From assembly GCF_900112765.1 (NCBI RefSeq), contig NZ_FOMZ01000003.1, positions 346,840 to 410,839 of the forward strand: DNA of 64,000 bases, given 5' to 3'. Below the pieces are notes generated by a model. That model made no database searches. It was given only the letters and a program-made list of their open reading frames with translations, and was not told where the DNA came from. This document shows, piece by piece, positions 19,501 through 28,944 of the stretch (positions within the stretch are counted from its first letter, which is position 1; each line of letters starts with the position of its first letter). Position numbers and translations under genes: made by a program. Source of the DNA: Actinopolyspora alba (GTDB taxonomy: Bacteria; Actinomycetota; Actinomycetes; Mycobacteriales; Pseudonocardiaceae).

Positions 19501-22500
19501 GGTGCACGACACCGAGGTCCTGGCCGGTACCGGGTATCTGGAGATGGCGCTGGCCGCCGCCGGTCGAGTGCTGGACCTGCAACCGGACCGTCTGCTGCTC
19601 GGCGGGCTCGAACTGCACGACATGCTCGTGCTCGCTCCGGAGCTGACGGTCACCACGGTGGTCACCCCGCACGAGCCCGAGCCGTACGGCACCGCTGGTG
19701 TGACCGTCGAGGTACACAGCCGTTCCGCGAACGGCGGTTGGCACCGACACGCCGTCGCCGAGGTGATTCGTACGACGCCCGAGGAGCCGGCCGGTCGTGA
19801 CTCCACCGATCGGGCCCCCACCGCTGTCGCGGACGGGGGCGAACAGGTGCGGCTGTACTCCGCGCTGCGCGCGGCGGGCCAGGAGTACGGACCGGCCTTC
19901 CGACCCGTGCAGCGGGCGCACGCCGGTGACGCGAGCGCGGTGGCCGAGCTGGCGTTGCCCCCCGAGGCGGGGAGCTGCCAGGAGTTCCTCGCGCATCCGG
20001 TGATCACCGACGGCTGTCTGCAGACTCTCGTGGCGGCCGCGATCGGTACCGACGGTTCCGCGGAAGTCGAGCTGTTCGTTCCGGTCGAGTTGCGCGACGT
20101 GCGGCTGTTCCGTCGCGTGCCCTCCCGGGTTCGTTGTCACGCCAGGCTGGTCACGAGTCCCGGAGAGCCGGAGGTGACCGGATCCGTGTTCGTCACCGAC
20201 GAGCACGAGCGCGCGGTGCTGCGGATCGGCCTGGTCCGCGCACGCCGCGTGGGGGCCACTCCCGTACCGCGTGATCCCGCCGAAGCCGGATTGCGGCTTT
20301 GCTGGGAGGAGTCCGACCCGCCTGAGCCCGCCCGCGGTGGCGGTGACTGGCTGCTGTTCGGTGCGGCTCCGGAACTGGCCCAGCGGCTGCGGGAGCGTGG
20401 TCGGCGTGTCACCAGCGCTACGCCGGGGCCGGACGACGGACTGCCGCGGCGCTTCGACGAGGCCGAGCGCTTCCTGGACGAAGCCGTGGCCCCCGCCGGA
20501 ATGGTCGTTCTCGTCGGGGAGGAGAACACCCTCGAAGCCCACTTCTCGGCAGCGCGGGAGCGGTTGCTCCGGTTGGCGGGGCTGGTGCGGGTCCTGGAGG
20601 CCCACGACGGTGCTCCCGCGAGGTTGTGGCTGGTCAGCACCAGCTCGGCCAACGCGGAGCTTCGGGCGTTGGTTCGGGTGCTCACCTTCGAACATCCCCG
20701 GGTGCGCGTTTCACTCGTCGAGGCGTCCGGGGCGGACGCTGAGTCGTTGGCCGACGAGCTGTGCGCCGACTCCGCCGAGGACGACGTACGTCACGAGCAG
20801 GGCCGTCGTCACGTCGCCAGGCTGCGCGGCGTCCGGCCGGAGTCCTCGGTCGCCACACCCGCGGTACGGCCGCAGTCCTATCTGATCACCGGTGGGCTGG
20901 GCGGTCTCGGCTACACCTTCGCCCGGTGGCTGGCCGAGCGGGGCGCCGCTCGGGTGGTGCTCAACGGCCGCCGCGAGCCCGCTCCGGACGTCGAGCGCGA
21001 CATCGAACGACTCCGCGCGGGTGGAACCGAGGTCGTCGTGGTCACCGGTGACATCGGTGAAGCCGGCACGGCCGAGCGGTCGGTCGCGGCCGCCACCGAT
21101 GGCGGGCTCGCGTTGTGCGGAGTGCTGCACGCCGCCGGAGACCTGGACGACGGTCCGTTCACCGAGTCGACCGAGCAGGGGCTGGAACGCGTCTGGCACG
21201 CCAAGGTCGGGGGCGGCCTACGGCTGCACGAGGCCACCCTCCGCTCCGAACCGGACTGGTGGGTCACCTTCTCCTCGGCGGCGGCACTGCTCGGCTCACC
21301 GGGCCAGGCCGCTTACGCCACCGCCAACGCGGCCCTCGACGACCTCGTGCGGTGGCGCCGTGCACAAGGGCTCGTCGGCACCAGCGTGCAATGGGGAGTG
21401 TGGGGTGAGGTGGGGGCCGCGAGCGAGTCGTTCACCGGTGTGCTGCGGCCGTTGTCCACTGCCACCGGCACCGAGGCGTTCGAGATTCTGCTGGGGACCG
21501 AACAGCCCGTCACGGGAATGGCGTGGCTCGACGGGAACCGGGCCGGTCGGATGTTTCCGGAACTGTCCGCGCGCCCGTTCTTCCGGCACGTGGTTGGCGA
21601 GGAACCGGGTGCCGCTGTCGGCACCGACCCCGAACAGCTCCGCTCCGTCACCCCGGAAGAGGCGCTGCGCACGGTGACTTCGACGCTGACGCGGTTGCTG
21701 GGCGAGATCATCGGCACGGCCGCGGCCGATGTGGACCCCGACCGACCGTTGACCGGGCTCGGACTCGACTCGCTGATGGCCATGCGAGCTCGCAACGCGG
21801 TCGAACGCGAGTTCGGGGTCGGTATAGCTCCCGCCATGCTGTTGCGGGGTTGCAGTACCGCCGAACTGGCGAACCAGCTGCTCGTCGACCTCGGCGTCGA
21901 GTCCCCCGGTTCCCAGCGGGTGAACGCCGAACCGGCAGCCCCTCGCGCGATCGGTGCGCGCGATGCCACGGAACGCTGGCTGTCGCACCTGTGGCGCGAA
22001 GTTCTGGGGCTGGACAGCGTGGGAGTCGACCAGGACTTCTACCGGATCGGCGGTGACGAGCTCCTGGCGGAGAAGGTCACCGCGGCGGTGCGGGAGCGGT
22101 TGGGGACCGAGGTCCCGGAACTGTTCGGACAGCCCACGATCGAACGGATGGCCGATCTCGTCCGGGACTCCTTCGAGTCGTCGGACGGGCCGGTCCGGAC
22201 GCTCCGTGCCGAGGGGCGGGCCACGCCACTGTTCCTGTTCCATCCCGCCGGTGGCCCCACCAGCGTGTACCAGCCACTGGTCGAACGGCTCGGCGGGGAG
22301 CAGCCCTGCTACGGCATGGAGCGGTTGGACCAGTACGAGACCGTTCCCGAGAAAGCCACCCGCTACATCGAGCTGATCCGCGAGATCCAACCCGAGGGGC
22401 CCTACCGCCTGGGTGGCTGGTCCTTCGGCGGATGTCTGGCCTTCGAGGCGGCACGTCAACTGGCCGACCGTGGCGAGGAAGTGGAGACGGTGCTGCTCAT

Positions 22501-23014
22501 CGACTCCATCCTGCCGCTGCCCGCTCCGGAGTTCTCTGACGAGGAACTGATAACCCGCCGCTTCCGGCGGTTCGTCGAACACATCGAGCACACCTACGGG
22601 GTATCGCTGCCGGTTCCGGTGGACGAGCTGGACGAGTTCGACGAGCGGGAACAGATGGAACGGGTCATGTCGGCGCTCGCGGGCGACGAACTCGGTATCG
22701 GCGCCGGTGTGCTGCGGCACCAGTACACATCCTATGTGGACGCCAGAATCGCGGAGCGCTACGAACCGGGTCGCTACGAGGGGCCGGTGGTGCTGTACCG
22801 CGCCGCCGCGGCCGAAAGCACCACGACCACCCTCGATCCCCGCTACCTGCGGTCGGACGACTCGCTCGGTTGGGACGACTACGCCGCGGACCTGGAAGTC
22901 GTGCGGGTGCCCGGTGACCACCTCTCGATGATCGACCCCCCGCACGTCGACGTCATGACCGACCACCTCCGGCGACTACTCGGCATCGGTGACAGCAGTG
23001 AAGTCAGGGAGTGA
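16493..23014 (+). CDS. Pks13-like polyketide synthase with added ketoreductase (ACP-KS-AT-DH*-KR-ACP-CP*-TE)
   Basis: A 2173-residue type I synthase. Domains in order: N-terminal carrier (about 5-75, serine in GLSSR, Ser39); ketosynthase (about 92-515, Cys259 in DTACSSS, then VEAHGTGT and [10 protein letters not shown]); acyltransferase (about 610-900, Ser704 in GHSMG, with GAGH where malonyl enzymes have HAFH and methylmalonyl enzymes YASH); dehydratase-like fold (about 985-1270) in which the HxxxGxxxxP motif reads H1002-RVH-D-TEVL-A, although Asp1173 and the YGPAF motif remain; ketoreductase (about 1460-1660, TGGLGGLG at 1466, Tyr1608, Asn1612); carrier (Ser1760 in GLDSL); a second carrier-like domain with Glu1856 in place of the serine; and a thioesterase (about 1900-2170, Ser1977 in GWSFGG, His2143). 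Gene order and the leading carrier match mycolate condensation by Pks13; the built-in ketoreductase does not. Predicted product: an alpha-alkyl-beta-hydroxy acid. Confidence 0.9.
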   Translation: MTDRSELGEWLVHRIAERTGMRPARIETDRPFDEFGLSSRDVVALSGDLETLLGRSLPATLLWEFPTIERLAEALAGSGSAGSTVAGTEPAEPVAVIGLGCRFPGADGPERFWELLRSGTDAVGTVPDRRWQDFAPGQRSVLDDLPTAGGYLDDVAAFDAGFFEVSPREAEVMDPQQRLLLEVSWEALENAGVVPERLRGSNTGVFVGAAATEYGQLTTRDLGAIDAWTGTGGAMSVIANRLSYLLDLRGPSLAVDTACSSSLVALHQACASLRTGESRTALAGGVNLLLSPAITANFHSAGALAADGRCKPFDAAADGIVRGEGCGVVVLKLLSEANRDGDRVHAVIRGSAVNSDGRSNGLMAPNPSAQEGLLRSACATADLDPGVLDYVEAHGTGTLLGDPIEATALGAVFGADRTGDRPLLLGSVKANLGHLEAAAGIAGIIKVVLAMRHGRLPATPHYRTPNPHIPFERARLEVVGQDRPWPEYSGVARAGVSGFGFGGTNAHVLLESWPDPPESVREVAGPHTLFLSGSTDSHLRRTAARLAERLRDPEHADTPVTDIAHTLLRHRRQHARRGAVVGQDRARLAEGVDALATGDTAAGVVRGHAGSAGEPVWVFSGYGSQWPGMCRALLRDEPVLAESLRRNDTEFSAVTGFSLYEALATGAELDGLYRTQLGLFGTQLALAELWKFHGARPGAIIGHSMGEVAAAVAAGALDYGTGLRVMDTRTRLLAEMEAAGGGAMAVLEGSPDEVAELADWFPGAVVAVHTSSRRCTVAGPADEIELLAAHFRRRDRVVRVLDVAGAGHTSAVDPLLGRLREELADLAPATPVIPVYSTVEHESGVTPTFDADYWARNLRRPVLLDRAVREAVAGGFDTFVEIAPHPIVTSGVEESAVDAGVRDPLLVFASRRDTEETATFRENLARLHVNGRLPEPPGLPTGNIAELPLPVWEHERYWISVARTNSAGGEHRLLGHHVELPDGGHAWQGEIGTGSLPWLGDHRVHDTEVLAGTGYLEMALAAAGRVLDLQPDRLLLGGLELHDMLVLAPELTVTTVVTPHEPEPYGTAGVTVEVHSRSANGGWHRHAVAEVIRTTPEEPAGRDSTDRAPTAVADGGEQVRLYSALRAAGQEYGPAFRPVQRAHAGDASAVAELALPPEAGSCQEFLAHPVITDGCLQTLVAAAIGTDGSAEVELFVPVELRDVRLFRRVPSRVRCHARLVTSPGEPEVTGSVFVTDEHERAVLRIGLVRARRVGATPVPRDPAEAGLRLCWEESDPPEPARGGGDWLLFGAAPELAQRLRERGRRVTSATPGPDDGLPRRFDEAERFLDEAVAPAGMVVLVGEENTLEAHFSAARERLLRLAGLVRVLEAHDGAPARLWLVSTSSANAELRALVRVLTFEHPRVRVSLVEASGADAESLADELCADSAEDDVRHEQGRRHVARLRGVRPESSVATPAVRPQSYLITGGLGGLGYTFARWLAERGAARVVLNGRREPAPDVERDIERLRAGGTEVVVVTGDIGEAGTAERSVAAATDGGLALCGVLHAAGDLDDGPFTESTEQGLERVWHAKVGGGLRLHEATLRSEPDWWVTFSSAAALLGSPGQAAYATANAALDDLVRWRRAQGLVGTSVQWGVWGEVGAASESFTGVLRPLSTATGTEAFEILLGTEQPVTGMAWLDGNRAGRMFPELSARPFFRHVVGEEPGAAVGTDPEQLRSVTPEEALRTVTSTLTRLLGEIIGTAAADVDPDRPLTGLGLDSLMAMRARNAVEREFGVGIAPAMLLRGCSTAELANQLLVDLGVESPGSQRVNAEPAAPRAIGARDATERWLSHLWREVLGLDSVGVDQDFYRIGGDELLAEKVTAAVRERLGTEVPELFGQPTIERMADLVRDSFESSDGPVRTLRAEGRATPLFLFHPAGGPTSVYQPLVERLGGEQPCYGMERLDQYETVPEKATRYIELIREIQPEGPYRLGGWSFGGCLAFEAARQLADRGEEVETVLLIDSILPLPAPEFSDEELITRRFRRFVEHIEHTYGVSLPVPVDELDEFDEREQMERVMSALAGDELGIGAGVLRHQYTSYVDARIAERYEPGRYEGPVVLYRAAAAESTTTTLDPRYLRSDDSLGWDDYAADLEVVRVPGDHLSMIDPPHVDVMTDHLRRLLGIGDSSEVRE

Positions 23015-23017
23015 CTC

Positions 23018-24592
23018 ATGGCGGACAACGAACCCCGTGGTACGTCCGAACGCATCGACGATCTCGAACAACGGCGCGTCGAAGCGGTTCCCCGGGCAGA
23101 CGAGGTAGCGGCGGCCAAGCAGCACCCCAGGGGCAAGTACACCGCACGGGAACGCATCGAGCTACTGGTCGACGAGGACTCCTTCGTCGAGGTCGGCGAG
23201 TTCACGCTGCGGCGCCCCACCTCGTTCGACACGGGCGACGACCGCTGCTACGGCGACGGGGTGGTGACCGGTTACGCGACGGTGGACGGCAGGCGAATCT
23301 GCCTCTTCTCGCACGACTTCACCACCTACGGCGGAAGCATGGGTGAGGCATTCGGCGAGAAGGTTCTCAAGATCATGGACATGGCCACCAAGGCGGGGTG
23401 CCCCGTCGTCGGTATCAACGATTCCGGCGGGGCGCGAATCCAGGAAGGGGTGGTCTCGCTCGCCTACTACGCGGAGCTGAGCAGACGCAACTCGAAGGCA
23501 TCGGGAGTGGTGCCCCAGATATCGGTGGTCATGGGACCGTGTGCGGGTGGCGCCGTCTACACGCCCGCGCTGACCGACTTCACCGTGATGGTCGACCGGA
23601 CCTCGCGCATGTTCGTGACCGGCCCCGACGTCGTGCGTTCGGTGACCGGGGAGAACATCTCGGCCGAGGAACTCGGGGGAGCCGAGGTCAACGGCAGCGT
23701 GACCGGCAACGCCCACTACGTCGCCTCGGACGAGGTCGACGCGCTCGACTGGGTGCGGACGCTGCTGGCGTTCCTGCCGGCCAACAACATGGCCGTGCCG
23801 CCGGAGTATCCGGTGTTGGAGCCCGCCGCTGCCGCGTCCGAGCTCGACACCGTGGTGCCCGACTCACCCAATCAGTCCTACGACATGCGGCGGGTACTGG
23901 CGGCTGTGCTCGACGACGGCGAACTGCTGGAGGTGCACGCCTCGTTCGCCCCGAACGTGCTGTGCGGTTTCGGCCGAGTGCGGGGACGAACCGTCGGAGT
24001 GGTCGCCAGCCAGCCACTGCGGCAGTCGGGGATAATGGACATCGATGCCTCCGAGAAGGCCGCACGCTTCGTGCGGTTCTGCGACGCGTTCAACATCGCC
24101 CTGCTCACGTTCGCCGACGTGCCCGGTTATCTTCCCGGCAGGGAACAGGAGCAGCGGGGAATAATCCGACGCGGTGCCAAGCTGCTCTACGCCTACTCGG
24201 AGGCCACCGTTCCCAAGGTGACCGTGGTGACCAGGAAGGCCTACGGCGGTGGTTACGCCGTGATGGGGTCCAAACATCTCGGTGCCGACGTCAACCTGGC
24301 CTGGCCCACCGCGGAGATCGCGGTCATGGGGGCCGAAGGCGCGGTCGAGCTGCTCTACCGCGCCGAGCTGGCCGAAGCCGAGTCCAACGGCGTCCGCGCC
24401 TCGGTCCGCGCGAAGCTGATCGCCGAGTACCGGACCACCATGACGACCCCGTACGTGGCGGCCGAACGCGGCTACGTCGATTCGGTGATCCGGCCCGCCA
24501 CGACGCGCGCCCGAGTGTCCGACGCGTTGCTGATGCTCGAGGCGAAACGGGAGGAATCCCCACCGAAGAAGCACAGCACCATGCCACTGTGA
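23018..24592 (+). CDS. Acyl-CoA carboxylase beta subunit (AccD4/PccB-like)
   Basis: A 524-residue carboxyltransferase. It has the N-terminal GKYTARERIELLVDEDSF start, oxyanion-hole glycines in NDSGGARIQEG and MGPCAGGAVYTPAL, the C-terminal GYLPGREQEQRGIIRRGAK block and the actinobacterial ending KKHSTMPL. It transfers CO2 from biotin to the alpha carbon of an acyl-CoA; the biotin-carrying alpha subunit must come from elsewhere. The residue that distinguishes short-chain substrates (YDVM in propionyl, YIVM in acetyl enzymes, as I recall) is Ala here (YAVMGSKHLG), which would fit a bulkier acyl chain. It starts 3 bases after the synthase stop with GGGAG upstream, so it probably supplies that enzyme's extender unit. 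Confidence 0.88.
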   Translation: MADNEPRGTSERIDDLEQRRVEAVPRADEVAAAKQHPRGKYTARERIELLVDEDSFVEVGEFTLRRPTSFDTGDDRCYGDGVVTGYATVDGRRICLFSHDFTTYGGSMGEAFGEKVLKIMDMATKAGCPVVGINDSGGARIQEGVVSLAYYAELSRRNSKASGVVPQISVVMGPCAGGAVYTPALTDFTVMVDRTSRMFVTGPDVVRSVTGENISAEELGGAEVNGSVTGNAHYVASDEVDALDWVRTLLAFLPANNMAVPPEYPVLEPAAAASELDTVVPDSPNQSYDMRRVLAAVLDDGELLEVHASFAPNVLCGFGRVRGRTVGVVASQPLRQSGIMDIDASEKAARFVRFCDAFNIALLTFADVPGYLPGREQEQRGIIRRGAKLLYAYSEATVPKVTVVTRKAYGGGYAVMGSKHLGADVNLAWPTAEIAVMGAEGAVELLYRAELAEAESNGVRASVRAKLIAEYRTTMTTPYVAAERGYVDSVIRPATTRARVSDALLMLEAKREESPPKKHSTMPL

Positions 24593-24621
24593 TCCCCTGC
24601 CGACAGGACCCACCGTCCCGG

Positions 24622-24639
24622 CGATTTCGCGAGAAATCG
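24622..24639. terminator. Hairpin between the convergent accD-like and PucR genes
   Basis: CGATTTC (24622-24628) pairs perfectly with GAAATCG (24633-24639) around a GCGA tetraloop. There is no T-run; a role as terminator is inferred from its place just after the operon. Confidence 0.45.
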
Positions 24640-24789
24640 ACGCCCGGGCCGGACCGTCATCCCGGATGGAGCCGTGCTCTCGCGGGGAAAACCCGACGGC
24701 GTAGGCGTCCACTCGACGTCGGGTCCTCCGAAGTGAGGGTGGACGGAAGGTTTCGCCGACCGGGGACCTGTACCCCCGGGCGGGGAATC

Positions 24790-26022
24790 TCAGTCGGCCA
24801 GCCAGTCCTCGGTGTCACCGGAGAGCATGTTCGAGGCCCGCAACACTATCTCCATGTCGAAACGGGACTCCGGATCGTGCAGTGCCTCGCCGAACAACTC
24901 TTCCAGCTGCCGTAACCGGTAGCGGACGGTCTGCGGGTGTACCCGCAACCGCTGGGCGATCTCGGGGGCACCGCCACGGGTCTGCAGCCAGCTCAGCAGT
25001 GTGGCGGCCAGTCGCGTCCGCTGTTTCGGACGCAGCCCGTTCAGCGGTGCCAGCCGTTGCCTGGCGAGTTCCCTGATCAGATGTTCGTCCTGCAGCAACA
25101 GGATGCTCGACAGGTCCTCATGGCACCGGTTGATGTGCTGGTCCGGCCACACACCGGAGCGGATCAGTCCCATCATCCTCCGGCACCAGCGCAGCGACTT
25201 GCCCGCCTGGTCGAGCGCGACCGGGGAGCCCACCACCACCCGCCACCCGGCCAGTTCGGTCTCCCAGTCGATCTCGTCCGGTTCGCCGTGGTCACTGGGT
25301 AGCAGCACGTGCGGTTCGACGCACTCCAGGTCGACCAGGGCGTTCCAGCGGGACAACGGTGTGCCGGTTCGGGAGCGGGTTTCGTCGTACTGCTCCAGTG
25401 CCGCCACGGTCACCTGGCGCGGCACCCGCCACTGCGCGGTAACGGCCGACTCCTCGATGGTGCGCTGCGCCGGTTGTGGTTCCGACACCAGCAGCTCCAG
25501 CAGCCTCCTGCGCCTGCGAGCCAGCGTGCCCGCGGCACGCGCCTGGGCGGCCGCGTAGCCTTCCACCGACAGGGCGGTCAGCTCGTCGATGTGGGCGAAG
25601 ATCGCCTCGCCGAGCAACAGCGTGGTGCGGGGTGCCAGTCGTATCCGCTCGCCGATACCCGCCACCCGTCGCCAGGCCAACCGTGCGCCGATCCGGTAGG
25701 CGGCCTGCAGGCTGTCCAGGCTGCGGCCCTCCCGCATCTCGGCCTTGCCCAGCGCGCGATGCACCTCGGCGCAGCGTCGCAGCGGTGTGCTCGGGTCGGC
25801 GATCCGGTCGACGAACCTGGTCAGGGCTTCCTCGATGCCGCGACGTATCGCGTGTACGTAGTGCTGGTCCAGCGGGCGGGCGTACTCGGGGATCTGCCGT
25901 TGGATCTCGGTGAGGATCTGGGTCGCCAGACTGGGTATCTCGGGCCGCAACAGGGTCGCGAGGTTGTCGGGGAGCGCTGCCCACAGTCTGGTGGACTCGG
26001 TACTGTTGGCCAGTTTCGGCAT
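24790..26022 (-). CDS. PucR-family transcriptional regulator
   Basis: A 410-residue protein. The C-terminus is the PucR/CdaR helix-turn-helix (APEIAQRLRVHPQTVRYRLRQLEELFG), and the N-terminal ~170 residues are an all-helical domain common in actinobacterial PucR proteins, ending in a basic patch (RRRRR) before a GGDEF-like degenerate middle region. It is convergent to the lipid-synthase operon, so local control of that operon is possible but not shown. Ligand and targets are unknown. Confidence 0.8.
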   Translation of the reverse strand: MPKLANSTESTRLWAALPDNLATLLRPEIPSLATQILTEIQRQIPEYARPLDQHYVHAIRRGIEEALTRFVDRIADPSTPLRRCAEVHRALGKAEMREGRSLDSLQAAYRIGARLAWRRVAGIGERIRLAPRTTLLLGEAIFAHIDELTALSVEGYAAAQARAAGTLARRRRRLLELLVSEPQPAQRTIEESAVTAQWRVPRQVTVAALEQYDETRSRTGTPLSRWNALVDLECVEPHVLLPSDHGEPDEIDWETELAGWRVVVGSPVALDQAGKSLRWCRRMMGLIRSGVWPDQHINRCHEDLSSILLLQDEHLIRELARQRLAPLNGLRPKQRTRLAATLLSWLQTRGGAPEIAQRLRVHPQTVRYRLRQLEELFGEALHDPESRFDMEIVLRASNMLSGDTEDWLAD

Positions 26023-26485
26023 AACCCTCCCTCGTGCAACGGAGGCGAGGAGAACCGGTTCGCTACTCCGGTTCTTGCTCCGCAGTTCGTGCTACTGATG
26101 AGTAATCACTCTAGTGACAGTTTCCCGGGATGCTTAATAGCCCGTTTGGGTGAGCGCGTTGTGCCATTTATTAGTAACACGTGAAAAATGGAGATATTTC
26201 GTGCTGCGTGCGGTTTTCGCGCGGGTAGGGCGAATATGCATCTGCAATTGCACGAATGCGAGTACGGCGGCTTTTCCGGGAACGCGAGTTTACCGGTTCG
26301 TACGGTTCGGGGTGTTCGACGGCTCGCAGTGCCGGGGCAGCCCGTAGTGCCAGGAAGCCCGTAGTGCCAGGGCAGTGCGGATCCAGCCGCTCGATGTCGG
26401 GGTGGGACGGGGGAGAGTCCGCCATGGATTCCGCAGGCCGGGAACTGGGGAGGTCGAGTCGACGAACTCGCACTAGACTCGGGCC
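26023..26485. other. Intergenic region upstream of the cupin gene
   Basis: A 463-base gap between divergently transcribed PucR and cupin genes. It has an AT-rich segment at about 26090-26270 and the short tandem repeat listed at 26328-26373. No gene is apparent. Confidence 0.55.
26328..26373. repeat. 17-18 base tandem repeat, about 2.6 copies
   Basis: Units begin AGTGCC at 26328, 26346 and 26363; the first two end in AGCCCGT. Units are 18 and 17 bases, and the third is partial. It lies about 110 bases upstream of the cupin start. Confidence 0.6.
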
Positions 26486-26857
26486 ATGACTGATCATCCG
26501 ATTGATATCGCCGACAAGCTCTCCCGGGTTTCCGAGCACTGGGCACCGAAAGTGGTGGCCCGGCTCAACGACTACGAGATCAAGGTGGTCAAGGTTCAGG
26601 GCGAGTTCGTCTGGCACACCCATGAGGACACCGACGAACTGTTCCTGGTCGTCGACGGCGAACTGACCATTCAGCTGCGGGACGGCGACGTTCGACTGCG
26701 CCCCGGGCAGTTGTACGTCGTTCCTCGTGGGGTGGAGCACTGTCCCGTGGCCGAGGGAGAGGTGCACGCGGTGCTCATGGAGCCGCGAGGGGTGGTCAAC
26801 ACCGGTGACGCGACGGACAGTTCGCTGACGGCCTCCTACGACGACTCGCTGGCCTGA
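26486..26857 (+). CDS. Small cupin-domain protein
   Basis: A 123-residue single-domain cupin. Cupin motif 1 appears as WHTHEDTDELFLVVDGEL and motif 2 as PGQLYVVPRGVEHCP, giving the His, His, Glu and His ligands for a metal ion. Related small cupins serve as isomerases, dioxygenases or sensors, and nothing here decides which. It begins at ATG 26486 shortly after the AT-poor repeat region and stands alone between convergent or divergent neighbours. Confidence 0.8.
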   Translation: MTDHPIDIADKLSRVSEHWAPKVVARLNDYEIKVVKVQGEFVWHTHEDTDELFLVVDGELTIQLRDGDVRLRPGQLYVVPRGVEHCPVAEGEVHAVLMEPRGVVNTGDATDSSLTASYDDSLA

Positions 26858-26905
26858 TCGGCGGTTCGGCGGGAGGAAGTGCGGCGGCGCCGAACGCGTG
26901 GGGCG

Positions 26906-27481
26906 TCAGTGCAACTTGCGGTGCTCGGCCAGCATGGCGACGAACCGCGAGATCCGGCGAGCGCGGGTCTCGGCGCGCTTGGCGTCGGCCACCCGGTGCA
27001 GGATCGCGTACCGGTTCTGGCTGTCGAGGTTGTCGAAGAACTCCTTGGCCGTCGGGTTGGCGTCCAGCTCACGCCGCAGGTCCTCGGGCACCGTGGCCGT
27101 GCGCTGCGGCTCGTAGGCGGCCTGCCACCTGCCGTCCTGCTTGGCCTTCTCGACCTCGCGGTGTCCGGGCTCGCACATCCGACCTTCCGCGATGAGGCGC
27201 TCCGCGTTGTCCCGGTTGATCCTCGACCACTTGCTCCGGGACTTGCGCGGGGTGAACCGCTGCAACCAGGAGCTGTCGTCGTAGGAGCGCTTCACGGCGT
27301 CGATCCAGCCGAAGCACAGCGCCTCGTCCAACGCTCGCGCGTAGGAGACGGAGGTCGTCGCCGCGTTCTTCTTCGCGATGCGCAGCCACACCCCCGACGA
27401 GTCGTCGTGATTGTTCGCCAACCACTCCCGCCACTGCTCGCCGGAGGCGAATTCGAGCACCGGTTCGTTCTCGGCCGTCAT
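26906..27481 (-). CDS. YdeI/OmpD-associated family protein
   Basis: A 191-residue soluble protein with the family's opening (WREWLANNHDDSSGVWLRI), the central EALCFGWIDAVKRSYDDSSWLQRFTPRKSRSKWS block, and the C-terminal AKRAETRARRI segment. The function of the family is not settled; Bacillus YdeI is linked to antimicrobial peptide resistance. I chose the ATG at 27481 because the in-frame extension upstream reads as the wrong frame of the DUF397 gene. Confidence 0.8.
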   Translation of the reverse strand: MTAENEPVLEFASGEQWREWLANNHDDSSGVWLRIAKKNAATTSVSYARALDEALCFGWIDAVKRSYDDSSWLQRFTPRKSRSKWSRINRDNAERLIAEGRMCEPGHREVEKAKQDGRWQAAYEPQRTATVPEDLRRELDANPTAKEFFDNLDSQNRYAILHRVADAKRAETRARRISRFVAMLAEHRKLH

Positions 27482-27512
27482 GCCCCGATCCAACCAGAAC
27501 CGGTTCCCGCTC

Positions 27513-27866
27513 TCAGCCGTGCTCCAGTTTTTCCCGCCGCACGGCGTCCAGGAAGCTTTTCCAGTGCGAATGTTCGAAGACCAGCACGCCGCTGTGGGGG
27601 TCCTTCGAGTCCCGCGCGGCGACCCCGCCGGCCGGGTAGGCGACCTCGACGCAGTTGCCGCCCTGGTCGGAGCTGTGGCTGCTCCTGAGCCAGCTCGTTC
27701 TTGCCGGAACGGTCGCCACTTCCACACAGGAACCCTGATCTCCGCTGTAGCTGCTCTTGCGCCAGCTCATCTCCTCCGGGACAGTCGCCACTTCCACGCA
27801 GGCCCCCTGGTCAGCGCTGCGACTGCTCTTGATCCAGGTCAGTCGAGACTGCGAGAGCGAAATCAT
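27513..27866 (-). CDS. DUF397 protein with triplicated motif
   Basis: A 117-residue protein. DUF397 proteins usually have one W-K-S-S-x-S...G-x-CVEVA unit of about 60 residues. Here the unit begins three times, at Trp11, Trp35 and Trp59, with exactly 24-residue spacing (72-base tandem repeat), and only the last continues into the normal ARDSKDP...VLVFEHSHWKSFLDAVR ending. In Streptomyces, small DUF397 proteins pair with an adjacent XRE-type regulator (Scr1/Scr2-like and whiJ-type loci) and modulate it. Its ATG overlaps the stop of the upstream regulator (ATGA), so the two are translationally coupled. Confidence 0.85.
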   Translation of the reverse strand: MISLSQSRLTWIKSSRSADQGACVEVATVPEEMSWRKSSYSGDQGSCVEVATVPARTSWLRSSHSSDQGGNCVEVAYPAGGVAARDSKDPHSGVLVFEHSHWKSFLDAVRREKLEHG

Positions 27867-28723
27867 GAGTACTCCTTCGCGACCGATTCGATCATTGTGG
27901 TTGAGTCGTCCGGAGACAGGGCAAGAGCACAGAGATGTTCGAAAGCCACGGTGTGCGCCTCGATTTCACCGGGTTCCTCCAAGTAGAGTGCACCTGCTCG
28001 ATGTTCGACGTAGGTGACGCCCGGGTCGTCAGCCCAAGGAAAATCCAGGACCTGGAAGCGACCAGTCATACCCGGATGAGCGCCGTACTCGAAAGGGATG
28101 ACCTGCACGGTGATTTTTGGCCGCTTGCTCATCGAGTTCAGATGCACGAGCTGTTCGTGCATGACCTCTCTGCTACCGACACTGCGACGTAGCACTGCCT
28201 CATCCAACACTGCCCATACACGCAGCGGCTTGTCTTCCCGAATGAGCGCTTTCTGCCTGGACATGCGGACTTCGACGTGCTGGTCGATTTGTTCCTGGTG
28301 CCGTTCCACTGTGCCCCGTTGGGAAACAGCCCTCGCGTACTCGCGTGTCTGAAGCAAACCGGGGATGAGTTGGGCCTCATAGATGCGTATCTGCGAGGCA
28401 CCTTGTTCGAGACCGACGAACAGGGAGAACCAGTCGGGGAGGGCTTCGGATTCGTAACTCTCCCACCAGCCCTTCTTACGGGCGTCCCTGGCGGCTTGAA
28501 GATAGTAGGGCCAGCGGTTCTCAGGCACACCGAACAGCGGGAGCAGGATCTCCTCGAGATCGCGGACCTTGGGTGGCACGAAGGCTGTCTCAATGTGGCC
28601 GACCTTCTGGGGGCTGCAGCGCAGCTTCTTCGCCACATCCCTGCGTTCAAGCGTGGCCTCTTTGCGCAGACGCGTCAGTTCGTGGGCCAGCCATCTGCGC
28701 CACACGGTCGGGCTTGAAGCCAC
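27863..28723 (-). CDS. XRE-family regulator with DUF5753 domain
   Basis: A 286-residue protein. The N-terminal helix-turn-helix spans about 10-65 (ELTRLRKEATLERRDVAKKLRCSPQKVGHIE); the remainder is the DUF5753 domain (QLIPGLLQTREYARA, then ALIRE, LRVWAVLDEAVLRR, ITVQVIPFEYGAHPGM, VTYVEHRAGALYLE). This is the standard partner of DUF397 proteins in actinobacteria, in loci linked to development or toxin-antitoxin behaviour. It is divergent to a small gene, with a perfect inverted repeat in between. Confidence 0.88.
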   Translation of the reverse strand: MASSPTVWRRWLAHELTRLRKEATLERRDVAKKLRCSPQKVGHIETAFVPPKVRDLEEILLPLFGVPENRWPYYLQAARDARKKGWWESYESEALPDWFSLFVGLEQGASQIRIYEAQLIPGLLQTREYARAVSQRGTVERHQEQIDQHVEVRMSRQKALIREDKPLRVWAVLDEAVLRRSVGSREVMHEQLVHLNSMSKRPKITVQVIPFEYGAHPGMTGRFQVLDFPWADDPGVTYVEHRAGALYLEEPGEIEAHTVAFEHLCALALSPDDSTTMIESVAKEYS

Positions 28724-28820
28724 GCCTGACCTCCGGTCTCTTTCGTGCCTGTCTCATCGTCCACGACGTACGAGTGTTCGCCAACAGTATCGTTTGAACA
28801 CGCAGTGTCATATCACTACA

Positions 28821-28867
28821 CCTGATCAGGCAATAGAGAAACTTAGAAACTAAGTTTAGTCTATAAG
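28821..28867. promoter_or_regulatory. Candidate operator and -10 element between divergent genes
   Basis: AAACTTAG (28839-28846) and CTAAGTTT (28850-28857) form a perfect inverted repeat with a three-base spacer, in AT-rich DNA. A second palindrome, CCTGATCAGG, lies at 28821-28830. TATAAG (28862-28867) is a plausible -10 for the rightward small gene, which would place the inverted repeat over its -35/spacer. Binding by the adjacent XRE regulator is inferred. Confidence 0.5.
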
Positions 28868-28944
28868 TAGTGCTGGATATCTCAACCCTTCTCCTTGAGA
28901 GGGAGTCCGGCACAAGGCGGAAACTTTCAGCTCGGGAGGTAGTC

